NCBI RefSeq assembly: GCF_001625695.1
Contig: NZ_AUXY01000078.1
Span: 1-64,000, forward strand
DNA length: 64,000 nt
Reading direction: 5' to 3'
From: Pseudoalteromonas luteoviolacea H33-S
GTDB taxonomy: Bacteria > Pseudomonadota > Gammaproteobacteria > Enterobacterales > Alteromonadaceae
Below, piece by piece: positions 53,917 through 63,594 of this stretch. Numbering within the stretch: the first letter of the stretch is position 1; every line of letters starts with the position of its first letter. The position numbers and the translations under genes are program-made. The notes beneath the pieces were generated by a model that had not been told where the DNA came from, did no database searches, and was given only the letters and a program-made list of their open reading frames with translations.

Positions 53917-54741
53917 TCAATGCTCGGCATATCGACAAGTCATCGTGACTGTATAGTAGGGCATAGTGCCATAAAAATTCTGTATACAGTTGTAAGATAG
54001 ATTCGATACATACTCCCTGATTGAGTCACTTCTCAGCCTAGACTCACTGCTGGAGGTATCATAAGGGTATTTAGCAATCACTTGTCTATCATCATCGTAG
54101 TCAAATAACACATCGGTCATTTCTTCGCAGTTATATTGTGTTTTTACACACACAGAAGTCGGCACCATTCTGCTTAAATAGCCTTTTTTGACATAATAAA
54201 AATGAAGTTTGGGTGAAGACGATTCTTCTGTTTTAGAGAGTATTTCATCGGCGATTTTATTCACCAAAGCTGAACCAGCAGCCGCTGCTGCACTATTGAT
54301 AAAGTTTGCGCTCGCATCAGGTTTGGTTCCAGCTGCAGGTTCTCGATGATTTCGTCGGTTGGAAGACATAGGCACAAACGATGATGTGTCAGCCTGCTGG
54401 TCAACTGGTACGTTCATAGGTGTGCATTCGTCCCCAGAGGTTAAACAGGGTTCATCCTCAACCCAGTATATCTGATACAACTTTCGATTCTGAACGGCTT
54501 TGACAAAGTCCCTTAGTACATTGACCCGAAAAGATTCACTCTTGCAATACGCTAGCTCACACTGTGTACCAAATGTAATGCCATTAAGCTTGCGTGTATT
54601 ATTATGTGCTAGTTTTACATCCAGCTGCATAGTATAGCCTTGTGAGTCGAAGTAAATAAATGGTTCGTATTCACGCTGGCCTTCAGCAGCAACAGAGCAA
54701 GATAAAAATACACCGGATAATCCAGCAAGATATGATTTCAT
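53917..54741 (-). CDS. Secreted protein of unknown function
   Basis: 274 residues with a Sec signal peptide (MKSYLAGLSGVFLSCSVAAEG) and a good ribosome binding site (AGAAGGAG). The mature part has about nine cysteines (for example FGTQCELAYC, EPCLTSGDEC, SVCVKTQYNC), suggesting several disulfides in the periplasm or outside. A short Ala-rich patch (FINSAAAAAGSALVNKIADEIL) in the middle could be a helix. I do not recognise the family. A single gene with its own terminator; not obviously linked to its neighbours. Confidence 0.75.
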   Translation of the reverse strand: MKSYLAGLSGVFLSCSVAAEGQREYEPFIYFDSQGYTMQLDVKLAHNNTRKLNGITFGTQCELAYCKSESFRVNVLRDFVKAVQNRKLYQIYWVEDEPCLTSGDECTPMNVPVDQQADTSSFVPMSSNRRNHREPAAGTKPDASANFINSAAAAAGSALVNKIADEILSKTEESSSPKLHFYYVKKGYLSRMVPTSVCVKTQYNCEEMTDVLFDYDDDRQVIAKYPYDTSSSESRLRSDSIREYVSNLSYNCIQNFYGTMPYYTVTMTCRYAEH

Positions 54742-55420
54742 AGTACAGACTCCTTCTGTATGTTGTTTACTAAGTGTTATTTAGTGTAAATAAAATGAGC
54801 TTGTCAATTGAGCTAGGGCCCCATTGCTAACGGACAATTTTATATTGCAGTTAATCGATGTTTGAGTGGGGATATGTGTAACCTATCTATTTGTTCAGGA
54901 AATCAAATTGATTTATAGGCTGCTTGCCAGAGAGGTCGAAGTTTGCATCGATAGAAATCATGTGATTTTTCACGGCGTTTCATTATTGGGCAAGTAAAGA
55001 CAAATCCACATCCCCATTTTAGAGACGTTTTTTTGAAAAATATAGGCAGGCTATTTGTGAAAAATGCTCATGACAACTGTCATGTCACAAATACGATATC
55101 TAATGATGATAAAGATGCGCTCTATGCTGAATTGAAGGAAAAAATGGCTCGCCATGGTGCTCCCATTTCTATAGGTTCAAGATGATGTGCGTGCAAGTAC
55201 ACTGTCGTAAATAGCTACCTTACTAATATGCCTAGGGTAGCTTCACTTTCTGCAATATTGTCTTTTTCACCAATCAAATCAAAATCGTAATTTAATGTAA
55301 TTGCGTGTAATACCTTTTTCACACCATCGGTGCAAACCTTATAAGTGCTACAAACCGTCAGATACACATCATTATGGAATGTTCATAGTTGGCCAAGCCA
55401 CTAGAAATTGGGATATTGAA
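54742..55420. other. Long gap containing a possible gene fragment
   Basis: Mostly AT-rich. Bases 55033-55185 hold an open frame of 50 codons starting at TTG and ending at TGA (contains VTNTISNDDKDALYAELKEK and ARHGAPI). It reads like the C-terminal scrap of an enzyme rather than an intergenic accident, but has no start signal and I cannot name it. An upstream in-frame extension of the next gene to 55301 is judged to be untranslated. Confidence 0.35.
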
Positions 55421-56962
55421 ATGAAAACACCGTCTAAAAAATTAATGTTCACAAGCGCTATCGCGCTATCAATTGTGCAGCTTACAGCCTGTTATAATTC
55501 GGCAAACACGAGAACAGACGCGACTGCTTCAGCAAATGCTTATGTTCAGGGTGTGCCTGCAAACACTTATGACTGCCAAGTAGACCCGAATTGGATCACG
55601 AGTCCCTCGTTTCCACAGGAAGTTAAAAAGAGTGGACCTGATGGTTCATCAAACTTTTGTGACTTTTATCAGTTTTCGACGCAAGCCTATTTGTACTTGA
55701 TGTCGCCATCTTCTGAAAATCCAGCGCTGAGAAATTTTCAGGTTGATGCTAACTATCCGTTGCTTGAATTTAACGATGACACCCTCAACACGCCAGCCAA
55801 CTCTTGTGACAGTATAAAAAGCCCGAAAAGCTTAAGAACGTCGCTACAAAAGTCATCGATTTCTACTGGCCAAGCGGGAGGCGGTGCTTCAATTTACGCA
55901 CAAGATGGCAATGTTGTGTATTACGACGTGAGATTTAATAAATCACTGTGTGATTTGTCTGCCAGTGCTGTGGAGCTGGGAAAAAAGGGGATTATCAATT
56001 TTCCATCCGGTACTACAGAACTCAAGTTTGCTTGGAAAGTATTGAGTGAGCGTGAAAAAAGCTCTAATAGCTTTGTTACCCAACAACAAATGATTGATGG
56101 TCAGCCACAAACGCTGGGTTTGCTTGGGATGCATATTGCTGTCGCAACAGAGGACCATCCTGAATTCGTTTGGGCAACTTATGAGTACAAAGCAAACTCT
56201 CCGACATGTGATGCGCAAGGTGAGCAGGCTATGCCATGGCTATTCGCCGAAAATACTTGTACAGCAGGTTTACCAGACAGTTTAAACAGTGATCCTGATA
56301 CGTGTAAATTCAACCAACCAGAGTTAAAGAATGGGCCTGCGACAGGAGCACCTACGAATATTTGTGTGGTTTATCCATATGGAACGGCTTCAGGTGACCA
56401 CAAAGCGGGAGAAAATTTAGCTAATATCGTGTCACAGAATGCGCATTTGTATGAGGCACTTTCAACGACAAACGCTTCTCCTGATGTGCAGAGGTTAAAC
56501 AATTACTTCAATGTGGGTGCTATCTGGGTGAGTGATACTGCGAAAAGTTCTGGTGGCATAGGTGTCCCGAATGAACGCGGATCTTTACGATTGGCAAATA
56601 GTGTCGCTGAAACTGATTTTCAACATGTTAATTTGAACAATGAGTTTTCCAGTAACTGCTTTGGCTGTCATGAGTATTCAGGGACAGGGCAAAAGATGAG
56701 TAATAACATTACCAGCCAAAAACTGAGCCATAGCTTTATCGACATTGTAACAGGCCAAGGAAAAGCGGCAGATGTGAATGCAATTAGCCAAATTACGTCA
56801 AATGATTTTGCGGCACTCATTTGTGGTGGCGATCCATCGCAAAAAGACAAGGCAAAACGTAAGGGCACGTGTAAAAATGCCAGAAGCTACCTCAAGTGGA
56901 ATGGGAATTGGACAAATATTAATACATCGGCGGGCTCTGTGTGTGGTTGTGAGGTGGAGTAA
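55421..56962 (+). CDS. Lipoprotein with a single CxxCH haem-binding motif
   Basis: 513 residues from ATG 55421; this start gives a lipoprotein signal (KKLMFTSAIALSIVQLTAC, lipobox LTAC), whereas the longer frame from 55301 has no signal sense. The bulk is unfamiliar. Near the C-terminus NCFGCHEYSG carries CxxCH at residues 413-417, the covalent haem c attachment motif, within a segment where Met (KMSNN) follows as a possible axial ligand. It has many further cysteines (CDFYQF, ENTCTAG, CGCEVE). It could be a surface c-type cytochrome-like oxidase or an electron-transfer protein of an unnamed family. Followed by a strong terminator. Confidence 0.75.
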   Translation: MKTPSKKLMFTSAIALSIVQLTACYNSANTRTDATASANAYVQGVPANTYDCQVDPNWITSPSFPQEVKKSGPDGSSNFCDFYQFSTQAYLYLMSPSSENPALRNFQVDANYPLLEFNDDTLNTPANSCDSIKSPKSLRTSLQKSSISTGQAGGGASIYAQDGNVVYYDVRFNKSLCDLSASAVELGKKGIINFPSGTTELKFAWKVLSEREKSSNSFVTQQQMIDGQPQTLGLLGMHIAVATEDHPEFVWATYEYKANSPTCDAQGEQAMPWLFAENTCTAGLPDSLNSDPDTCKFNQPELKNGPATGAPTNICVVYPYGTASGDHKAGENLANIVSQNAHLYEALSTTNASPDVQRLNNYFNVGAIWVSDTAKSSGGIGVPNERGSLRLANSVAETDFQHVNLNNEFSSNCFGCHEYSGTGQKMSNNITSQKLSHSFIDIVTGQGKAADVNAISQITSNDFAALICGGDPSQKDKAKRKGTCKNARSYLKWNGNWTNINTSAGSVCGCEVE

Positions 56963-56990
56963 AGCGCGGTTTTATTAGTCTAATTTGTAT

Positions 56991-57033
56991 GGCGAGTAGA
57001 GGTGCTGTAAACATTCTCGTACTCGCCTTTTTT
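56991..57033 (+). terminator. Rho-independent terminator between convergent genes
   Basis: GGCGAGTA (56991-56998) pairs with TACTCGCC (57020-57027), with inner GAG/CTC pairing, followed by T6. Confidence 0.8.
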
Positions 57034-57069
57034 ATACAAATATGAGCAGTTAAAGTTTTCTAGTAGAGG

Positions 57070-58521
57070 TTACTGGCACGCACTGATAAATTGCCACACC
57101 TGCCAGCGGCCTGAATATTGTGCAGGGTGTTGATTACTTGAATACCACTTGGCCTCGTATAAACGATTGTCCACTTGTACTCGATCGCCTCTAAGATAGA
57201 CATCTTCGGCGCGCCAATTTGCAATCCCTTTGCACACACCATCCCCTGGATTGGAGTTTCCTAACCATTTATTTCCGATACCGTAATTCATCGCGCTAAG
57301 AATATCGCCATTGTCTTGTGCATATTCCCAAGCAAATATGCCTCCTAAATTACTGGTTACTGCGTATTGGGCTTTTTTAATCACACTGGCAGGGTGGTCA
57401 AAGCCGACGAAGGCGGCATCGCTTTCTCTCCAAGCATAGTGACAATCACAGTCTGTATCGTAGCGGATAATAAAGCCATTGATCCCTTGACCATTTTGGC
57501 CGATGACTTCATTGACTATGCGGGTGTAAGTGCCTACACCTTCTTCATCCCATGGCTGAACCGCTTTAGGAAATAGCCCTGTTGCTTGCCCGCCGATATG
57601 CGTACCTGAGGCACTTAAACTGACACCATCAAACCCTCGTGCATATTTGGCTACACCAACAACCAGTTTATTGGCAGGGACGCTTTTATTGAGCAGATTT
57701 TGCACCCCTTGCATGACCCCATGAGCGGCGATGTTTTCACTGTGTGCATCTAAAGAGGTATGGTGGCCAATGTTACTTTTAGACCAGCCGCCAAAAAAGT
57801 CGTATGTCATTAAAAAGATGTAGTCAAGATAAGGAGCTGCACGTTCGTAATCTATGTTCCGGACATTATTTGCATGAGTACCTATAGCACTGGTGATCGA
57901 GTACTTTCTGCCAAGTTCTACTTCTAAGGCATCGAAGGCTGCTCTTAAGTCTTGCATTAAATCGGCATAGTGACCGCCTTCTGCTGGTGTATTTGGCCAT
58001 TCCCAATCGATATCAATGCCATCAAAAGCACGATGTGCACGCAGATAATCGACGACAGACTGAACAAAGATTTGTCTCGCTTGTGGATCTTTCGCCATAG
58101 GGGGGAATGTATCCGAGCCGCCCCAGCCACCGACTGAAGGTAGAATTTTGAGATGAGGGTATTTTTGCTTTAACTGTAAAAACTTGGCTGCAAATTGCTT
58201 ATCCACAGTGGTCTCGTCCTCTGCGAGGACATAGTCGGGTTTATTGGCACATACCGAGGCGTCATTTGGGAGCTGTCCTGGCCCACACGCCCTTAAAAAC
58301 GCGTATAAAATATGGGTTAAATTATCTCCTGGCACGTTATCAATGGAGCTTGGATCTGACCAGTTAGCTATGTAGGTACCAACCACCTTGTTGCTTGTTT
58401 GCTTAAACGGCTGGTGGGTGCCAGTAAATTCTTGATACTGATCTTGTGCATAAGAAAAATGAGTTACAGACATTAATATCAGGCCAAGTAACCCTGCGCT
58501 ATTAAATTTATATACTTTCAT
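57070..58521 (-). CDS. Secreted GH18 chitinase with C-terminal chitin-binding domain
   Basis: 483 residues. Signal peptide at 1-25 (LLGLILMSVTHFSYAQ). The glycoside hydrolase 18 domain starts at about 44 (VVGTYIANW), has the SVGGWGGS motif, and the catalytic DGIDIDWEW with proton donor Glu 174, then LMTYDFFGG. The last 50 residues (GIANWRAEDVYLRGDRVQVDNR, AKWYSSNQHP, WQVWQF) form a CBM5/12 chitin-binding domain with the usual exposed Trp/Tyr. It hydrolyses chitin outside the cell. The ribosome binding site AAAGGG sits 7 nt before ATG. A single-gene unit; a palindromic AAGCGCTT site just upstream could be an operator. Confidence 0.95.
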   Translation of the reverse strand: MKVYKFNSAGLLGLILMSVTHFSYAQDQYQEFTGTHQPFKQTSNKVVGTYIANWSDPSSIDNVPGDNLTHILYAFLRACGPGQLPNDASVCANKPDYVLAEDETTVDKQFAAKFLQLKQKYPHLKILPSVGGWGGSDTFPPMAKDPQARQIFVQSVVDYLRAHRAFDGIDIDWEWPNTPAEGGHYADLMQDLRAAFDALEVELGRKYSITSAIGTHANNVRNIDYERAAPYLDYIFLMTYDFFGGWSKSNIGHHTSLDAHSENIAAHGVMQGVQNLLNKSVPANKLVVGVAKYARGFDGVSLSASGTHIGGQATGLFPKAVQPWDEEGVGTYTRIVNEVIGQNGQGINGFIIRYDTDCDCHYAWRESDAAFVGFDHPASVIKKAQYAVTSNLGGIFAWEYAQDNGDILSAMNYGIGNKWLGNSNPGDGVCKGIANWRAEDVYLRGDRVQVDNRLYEAKWYSSNQHPAQYSGRWQVWQFISACQ

Positions 58522-58544
58522 AAGTATCCCTTTACATGTTTGTC

Positions 58545-58572
58545 GAGCAAAAGCGTTGTTAAAGCGCTTATG
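58545..58572 (-). promoter_or_regulatory. Candidate operator upstream of the chitinase
   Basis: The sequence has AAGCG-TTGTTAAA-GCGCTT, with palindrome AAGCGCTT at 58562-58569, 40-50 bp before the start codon. Similar GCGC-centred palindromes are bound by LacI-type sugar regulators. Weak evidence. Confidence 0.25.
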
Positions 58573-59308
58573 CTGAATTGTTGCGTATTCAAAATGCTGA
58601 CATTAAAGCTTTTGAATATCAGCTTTTTGAGAATATTTTATACTTTAACATTTGCCAAGTTGGACTATGGTCGAATAAATTATTCATAAAAGGGACGGTG
58701 GTATTCCAGTGGTTGGGCATCGAGCATGCATGATTTTTTCGATGTTAGGTCTAAGCTTAAGTAACATTTTCATCAGTTTTACTGAGATGTACTCTTTATA
58801 GGTTAACTATGTGATGTTTTCGCCAATAAAATTAATTCCATATGAGTATTTTAGAGTTAAATGCGAATACAACTTTAGAGACTTGAGCGATAGAATTGAT
58901 AGTAAATTAGGTCTGGCTACGTTTTTTAAAGGCCTCGGCGAGCGCCTAATGTGTGGTAAGCGTTATGTTTTAAAAAGTACTAGGTTCAGTTATAAATCTA
59001 AAAGCCTATAACCCCAGTGTGGAAGGAAATATTGATTGGCTTTTGGGTAAGGTTATAGTTTTATATGCTTTAAATTAGACTGAAAGCAATTGCTATTAAA
59101 CAGAGTCAAGTTGCTAAAGCTCACAATTGAGCCTTAGCTGTAATTAAGGAGACATGATAGATAAAACTAGGCTCTTAAAGCATAATAGCGACCTAATGTC
59201 GCAGCACATTTACATTCAATTACGATAAACTGCTTGGCTAAATATTCTTAGTTTCTAGTCATTATGTCTGCTTTGCTTGGTAAAATTACTATGGGTAAAT
59301 GCGTTATA
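58573..59308. other. Long AT-rich gap with two doubtful small frames
   Basis: No recognised gene. One small open frame (58814-59011, 65 codons from ATG, MFSPIKLIPYEYFRVKCEYN start) lacks a good ribosome binding site and family resemblance. A 23-codon frame at 59154 follows AAGGAG but at a spacing of 2 nt, too close for normal initiation. Neither is claimed as a gene. Confidence 0.35.
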
Positions 59309-59929
59309 TTATTCTTGGTGTTCAATTTTAAAGCTATACCCTTCTTCGGCATTACCGTTAAGTGAAACTGTTGCTCTACTCACACCTTCTAAATCTTGCT
59401 CAAAAAAGCTGTCAGTATTTAACACTGCAGAACTAAGTAATTGGCTTTCTTCGATTTCAGAAGCAACACCCCAATAGAGCTTAGGCTTAAGAACAAAGGT
59501 TGCTTTTTGGCCAAAGCCTACGATTTTCTTTTCCATCATCAGCTTGCCATCTTTATATAGTTGAGCACTGATACCGTTAGGTACATTGACATCGTTGTTT
59601 ACGTCAATGGATTTAGTATCTGATGCACTGCCATTGGCTGCAAGCACGACACCTGTATCGTCCTTGCTTACTGTATATCGCTTACCAATAATAGACTCTA
59701 GCTTTTGCGTTTTGTTTTGACCACTTTGCCAAGTTGCACCTACGCTGGTGTCTACTGGGAATACAAATGTGCTAGATGACGCACGGCCAATATCAGGTAT
59801 AACACGCCAAGCAACACCTTCTTTCAAAGCATCAAAAGTAGGAGTTTCATTTTTAGTGAAAACAAAAATTTTAGGTAGATCTTTGTTCATAGATTTATTG
59901 ATATAAGTGATTTCAATATTTGAAGACAT
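59309..59929 (-). CDS. Conserved-looking cytoplasmic protein of unknown function
   Basis: 206 residues with a clear ribosome binding site (AAGGAAA) and no signal peptide. It reads as an all-beta protein: IEITYINKSMNKDLPKIFVFTKNE, WRVIPDIGRASSSTFVFP, VPNGISAQLYKDGKLMMEKKIVGFGQKATFVLKPKLYWGV. I recall similar proteins of this kind in Proteobacteria, sometimes mislabelled as aromatic ring-opening dioxygenases, but I cannot give a function. No cysteine pattern or catalytic motif stands out. It precedes the small frame at 60006-60200 on the same strand. Confidence 0.7.
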   Translation of the reverse strand: MSSNIEITYINKSMNKDLPKIFVFTKNETPTFDALKEGVAWRVIPDIGRASSSTFVFPVDTSVGATWQSGQNKTQKLESIIGKRYTVSKDDTGVVLAANGSASDTKSIDVNNDVNVPNGISAQLYKDGKLMMEKKIVGFGQKATFVLKPKLYWGVASEIEESQLLSSAVLNTDSFFEQDLEGVSRATVSLNGNAEEGYSFKIEHQE

Positions 59930-60408
59930 AATATTTCCTTGTTGTGTTGGGAGTGTTTAAATATTAGATTTTCGATTAGCCTGACTATTATTTTTATCGT
60001 CGGCTTTAACTCTGGTGAATTAAGTACGTTATTGAATTCTTGCCTTCGAGGAATATATTGAATACGGCAATTACGATATTACTTGAACAGACATTGCTGT
60101 AGTCTGGTGTTCTACAAGAAACGATAGGGAGTGAAATTAAGCTTTTTGATAGATTATCTTGTGATGCCAATGATGAGCTAAGTACGAGGTCAGTACACAT
60201 ATTTATTCCGTTTGATTATCTATGGTGTTTTGATAGCTTAAAAGAACGACAAAAGTAATTACATTACATAGACATTACGCGGGACTGAGTGCTTTAAGAA
60301 TAACTTATAAATCTTTATGGCTTTTTGGGTTGTCATGTTGGCTTAACGATAATTTAGACAACATGACATTCAATGGATGAAGGCTGGCAATATGCCTAAA
60401 AAGGCTTT
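59930..60408. other. Gap with a possible small Cys/Ser-rich frame and an inverted repeat
   Basis: A 64-codon frame on the minus strand (60200-60006, starts MCTDLVLSSSLASQDN) has three cysteines in the N-terminal half and weak initiation signals. Separately, GTCATGTTG (60332-60340) and CAACATGAC (60359-60367) form a 9-bp inverted repeat just downstream of the gene that ends at 60409. It has no T-run, so is a poor terminator. Confidence 0.35.
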
Positions 60409-61191
60409 TTAATATAAATGTTTAAGCTCTGTTGGTACTTTAGAGGTTATATTGGCGATACGCTCTGCTTTTGCATCTATACCAACAAAGGTAGTTGTAT
60501 CATTCCCTGGTACGCAAAGTGTTGTTGTAATGGGGCCTGTTGTTTGATTTGCTTGCGTAAAATTAACACGAGCAATGCTAGATGAGGTTGTATTGAGTAC
60601 CGCTAAATTCATACAGCCTGCCATCATAGGAAACTTAACACCGGTTTGATAGGTGCTCGCTGGCACGCGTGCAATTTCAAACCCCGCATTATTCGCATTT
60701 TTGGTTGTTTGCATACTTGCTCTACCGTAATTGCTGACTTGCAAAGACGAACGACCATATACATTCAGTGTTGAAGACGGCTTCTCATTATTTATGTAGT
60801 AAAAGTGTACGTTACTCGATGGAATTAAAACGGTTGAACTTGTCTCTTGTGGATTAACATACATCCAGCTAGAGATCTGTTGAATAGACCCGTTAATAGA
60901 CGCTCTGCCCCAGTGAATGTTTGAGAGCGTCACTGCGCCGTTCATGTTTTCGATTGTACAAGAGTCTTGATGATACAAGATAATGCATCGACCGCCGTTA
61001 GTTTGGTATTGATAGTCGAGTAGTATGTCGAATGTGAATCCATTTTGCCCCATGATTGGCATAGGTACTGAGTGGGTTACACCATCAGTTGTAGCGGCCA
61101 ATTTGAATGTAATATCTTGTTTTGCATATGCGCTTAGGCTAAAAGCTAAGCTGGCTAGCGTTAAACTCGTTAGCGTTTTTCTGGTTTTCAT
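60409..61191 (-). CDS. Secreted protein of unknown function
   Basis: 260 residues with a Sec signal peptide (KTLTSLTLASLAFSLSAYA, cleavage before KQDITF) and a good ribosome binding site (AAGGAC). The mature protein appears beta-rich, with two Cys close together (GGRCIILYHQDSC) and two further on (AGCMNLA, TTLCVPG). It has many Ser/Asn/Thr, as in extracellular or fimbrial-like proteins. I do not recognise the family. It is alone on its strand with long AT-rich gaps on both sides. Confidence 0.7.
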   Translation of the reverse strand: MKTRKTLTSLTLASLAFSLSAYAKQDITFKLAATTDGVTHSVPMPIMGQNGFTFDILLDYQYQTNGGRCIILYHQDSCTIENMNGAVTLSNIHWGRASINGSIQQISSWMYVNPQETSSTVLIPSSNVHFYYINNEKPSSTLNVYGRSSLQVSNYGRASMQTTKNANNAGFEIARVPASTYQTGVKFPMMAGCMNLAVLNTTSSSIARVNFTQANQTTGPITTTLCVPGNDTTTFVGIDAKAERIANITSKVPTELKHLY

Positions 61192-62125
61192 TTTTTGTCC
61201 TTAAAGTGATTGAAGCTTTAATCGTTAAGTTATGGAATGTTTTATAAATCGCGTAACGTTCCTTTATCTGGGAAGTGGGATACTATGTTTCTTAGTTGTT
61301 TTTTTCAAGTTAAACTATTGTGTCTTTTATGCAGGCTTGACGCATTTCAGAATCTACTCTCGAGTGTAAGTTGAGTAGAGTCTAAATGGTGTATGGTTCC
61401 TGAGCCCAGGCTCTATCATTTGGGTTTGTGTGATCATTTCTCTTTTCACATTCATTCTTGCGCTTTTGCTTCTTAATTTATGAAATGGCTACACTGCGCT
61501 AAGAAAGCTTCTTCGGTTATGATGTTTTAATACGGCAATTTATTTGTAAAAGTATATTAGCCTTAATGAAAACCTTTACCAAATTTAACTGTTTTAAATT
61601 TGTACAAAATTGTGAGAAACAAAGTAAACTTGCTATTTAAGTTAGCTCAATAATTAAACTGCTTCTTCAGTCTTTATTGCATTTGTAACATTATGTTTGT
61701 CATTGTAGTTTAAATTTTATTTAGGAACAAAGAAGCAACAATTAAGTAACGATAAGCTCCTTTTAATGAGCGAGTTTTTGTAAACAACGTTGTAAAAGTT
61801 CAAGGATTAGTTTTGTATCTGGCTTATAACTATATTTTTCAGTGGGTTAGTTTTTTGGTTAGAAATAAATATGTAATAAATTAATGTCAGATAGCGAATT
61901 TTATCGGTTTTATCATTTTCTAAATTATTTGTTATAAAAAGTTTGGGGTGGGGCTGGTTTGTTTTTATATCTATATAAAACAATGTTTTAAATTAAATTT
62001 TTTTATTTTTTTTATTTTTGTTTGATTTTTTAGGTGTTTATTGCAGTGTTGACTGAACGCCTGTTCATTTACTACCTTGTAAATACGCATTTGCGTTAAA
62101 CAATATAATAAAAAGGTATTTAAAA
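61192..62125. other. Very AT-rich 930-bp gap before a small secreted protein gene
   Basis: No gene found on either strand. It has homopolymer T/A runs (61990-62030) close to the next gene, which could be an UP-element-like or curved upstream region, and a ribosome binding site AAAAAGG near 62113. Confidence 0.4.
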
Positions 62126-62503
62126 ATGAAAACAACTATAAAAGCTTTAACACTTCTTGCTGGTACTTTCTTTGCTGGCTCTGCTTTGTCTGCTGAACTT
62201 GTGTGTGATGTATATCCAAAAGGTAATACGACTAATCATTCATGGGGAAATGGCACGTCACACTGTGATGGTTTTGACTTTTCTTTCGGTAATTCTACAT
62301 CAGGACGTTTTTACTTAAAAAATGTAACTAAACCTATTAAAGAAGTTCAGTGGAGTGGCTCTGCTCGCTGTAGTGGTGGCACTAGCTGTGGTGTGACTGT
62401 TCGTGCATACGCTGGCGCTTCGGCATCTGCATTAATTCTATATAAAGACGGTACTTGGGAGAGAACAAATACAGCTTATGCGACTTATGAAACTGGCTAT
62501 TAA
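62126..62503 (+). CDS. Small secreted cysteine-containing protein, unknown
   Basis: 125 residues. Signal peptide KTTIKALTLLAGTFFAGSALSA then mature ELVCDVYPKG. The mature part of about 102 residues has four cysteines (LVCDVY, SHCDGF, ARCSGGTSCGV) and a repeated Gly/Ser/Thr/Asn-rich pattern, so it is probably a small disulfide-bonded beta protein exported to the periplasm or medium. The gene has a good ribosome binding site (AAAGG, spacing about 9) and codon use like a highly expressed gene. Function not recognised. A candidate hairpin follows. Confidence 0.72.
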   Translation: MKTTIKALTLLAGTFFAGSALSAELVCDVYPKGNTTNHSWGNGTSHCDGFDFSFGNSTSGRFYLKNVTKPIKEVQWSGSARCSGGTSCGVTVRAYAGASASALILYKDGTWERTNTAYATYETGY

Positions 62504-62572
62504 TTTGAGTGCAGTTAGTCTATCCAATAAGGTTTTACTTGATTAAGCCATATTGGTTTTTAGATCTTATAC

Positions 62573-62604
62573 TTGGGGGCGGCTGACTACAAGCTCGCCT
62601 CCAA
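62573..62604 (+). terminator. Hairpin after the small secreted protein gene
   Basis: TTGGGGGCGGCT pairs with AGCTCGCCTCCAA with one bulge and one G-U pair, loop GACTACA. The tail is only AT-rich, so confidence is moderate. Confidence 0.45.
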
Positions 62605-62722
62605 AATTATACTATTTACATCTAATTAAGGGTTATCTAGTAGAGGCTTTTCGGTGTTATTAAGTGCAGCTCCCATTTTTAAACTACTTTATAGTGTTAC
62701 TAATTTCACTGTAAGGTAAAAA

Positions 62723-63166
62723 TTAGTAGGCACTATTCTCTTGCTCAGGTGATACAAACTCTGTTATTTGCTCGTCTGTTCTAGGGAAAATATATGCTGA
62801 GCGCTGTTTATGCCAGCCTTGTTTTTCATAAAAACCACTTTTCCCCGGTGCCGCAGTGAGCATGGTTGTAATATATGAACTTAAGCATTTTTCTAGTTTA
62901 TTTAGTATCGTCGCACCTAAGCCACTCCCTTGGTAGCTAGGATGGACCGCGAGATCGACGACCCAAGCATAATAGCATCCATCATCGACTGTTCGCCCTA
63001 CGCCGACTAATTCATCTTTGTGATAAGCGAAGTACTTAAACGTACTGTGATTAAATGCATTTTCTAGTTGAATGGGACAGCGGGTTGGCCAACCAACAGC
63101 TTCAAACAATGCGCACACTTGTTGCCAATCAATATGTTGAGTTGTAGTTGTAAATTGAATGTCCAT
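62723..63166 (-). CDS. GNAT family N-acetyltransferase
   Basis: 147 residues, a single GNAT domain. The acetyl-CoA binding motif A is VDLAVHPSYQGSGLGATILNKLEKCL (about 69-94), preceded by the beta strand YYAWV. The C-terminal GFYEKQGW is the usual motif B. Similar proteins acetylate small amines or are toxin/antibiotic-type acetyltransferases; the substrate cannot be told. A ribosome binding site AAGGAA precedes ATG. Not in an operon with its neighbours. Confidence 0.88.
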   Translation of the reverse strand: MDIQFTTTTQHIDWQQVCALFEAVGWPTRCPIQLENAFNHSTFKYFAYHKDELVGVGRTVDDGCYYAWVVDLAVHPSYQGSGLGATILNKLEKCLSSYITTMLTAAPGKSGFYEKQGWHKQRSAYIFPRTDEQITEFVSPEQENSAY

Positions 63167-63594
63167 ATTTTTAATTCCTTAGTCTTTGTTGACTTCAAAG
63201 TGTATCAAGTCGCTTTCCTTTGATGATTAATAAGTGCATCTAAACATATTGGCATATTTACCTGTAGATTGTATGTTTAAATGTTTTTTCAACCTATTCA
63301 TGAAAGTGTGATAGTTTCTATAGTTACAAGGAAAGTAAAAAAGAACAAGTTAATCGCTCTATTTTGTCGTGTTTCTTTAAACAGCGTATAGGTGTATCTA
63401 TGTTGATTGGACGTACGGTTTATGCATACTGAGAAATTAACTTAAAAGCGTTATTTTTTATTTATCTATAATTAAGAAAATACATTAATGCCTAGAAAAA
63501 TGGCGAGCTGTCATCTAGACGTGTATGTTTTTTGAAATATTGTAATTATTATATTACGTTTTAATCATCATTTATTTTAAACAAGGCATGATCT
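63167..63594. other. AT-rich gap between divergent genes
   Basis: No gene seen. It should contain the promoters of both the GNAT gene (minus strand) and the esterase gene (plus strand). Confidence 0.45.

Noticed and set aside
55301..55420. Upstream extension of the CxxCH lipoprotein frame
   Set aside because: The extra 40 codons lack a signal peptide and a ribosome binding site, while ATG 55421 starts a clean lipoprotein signal.
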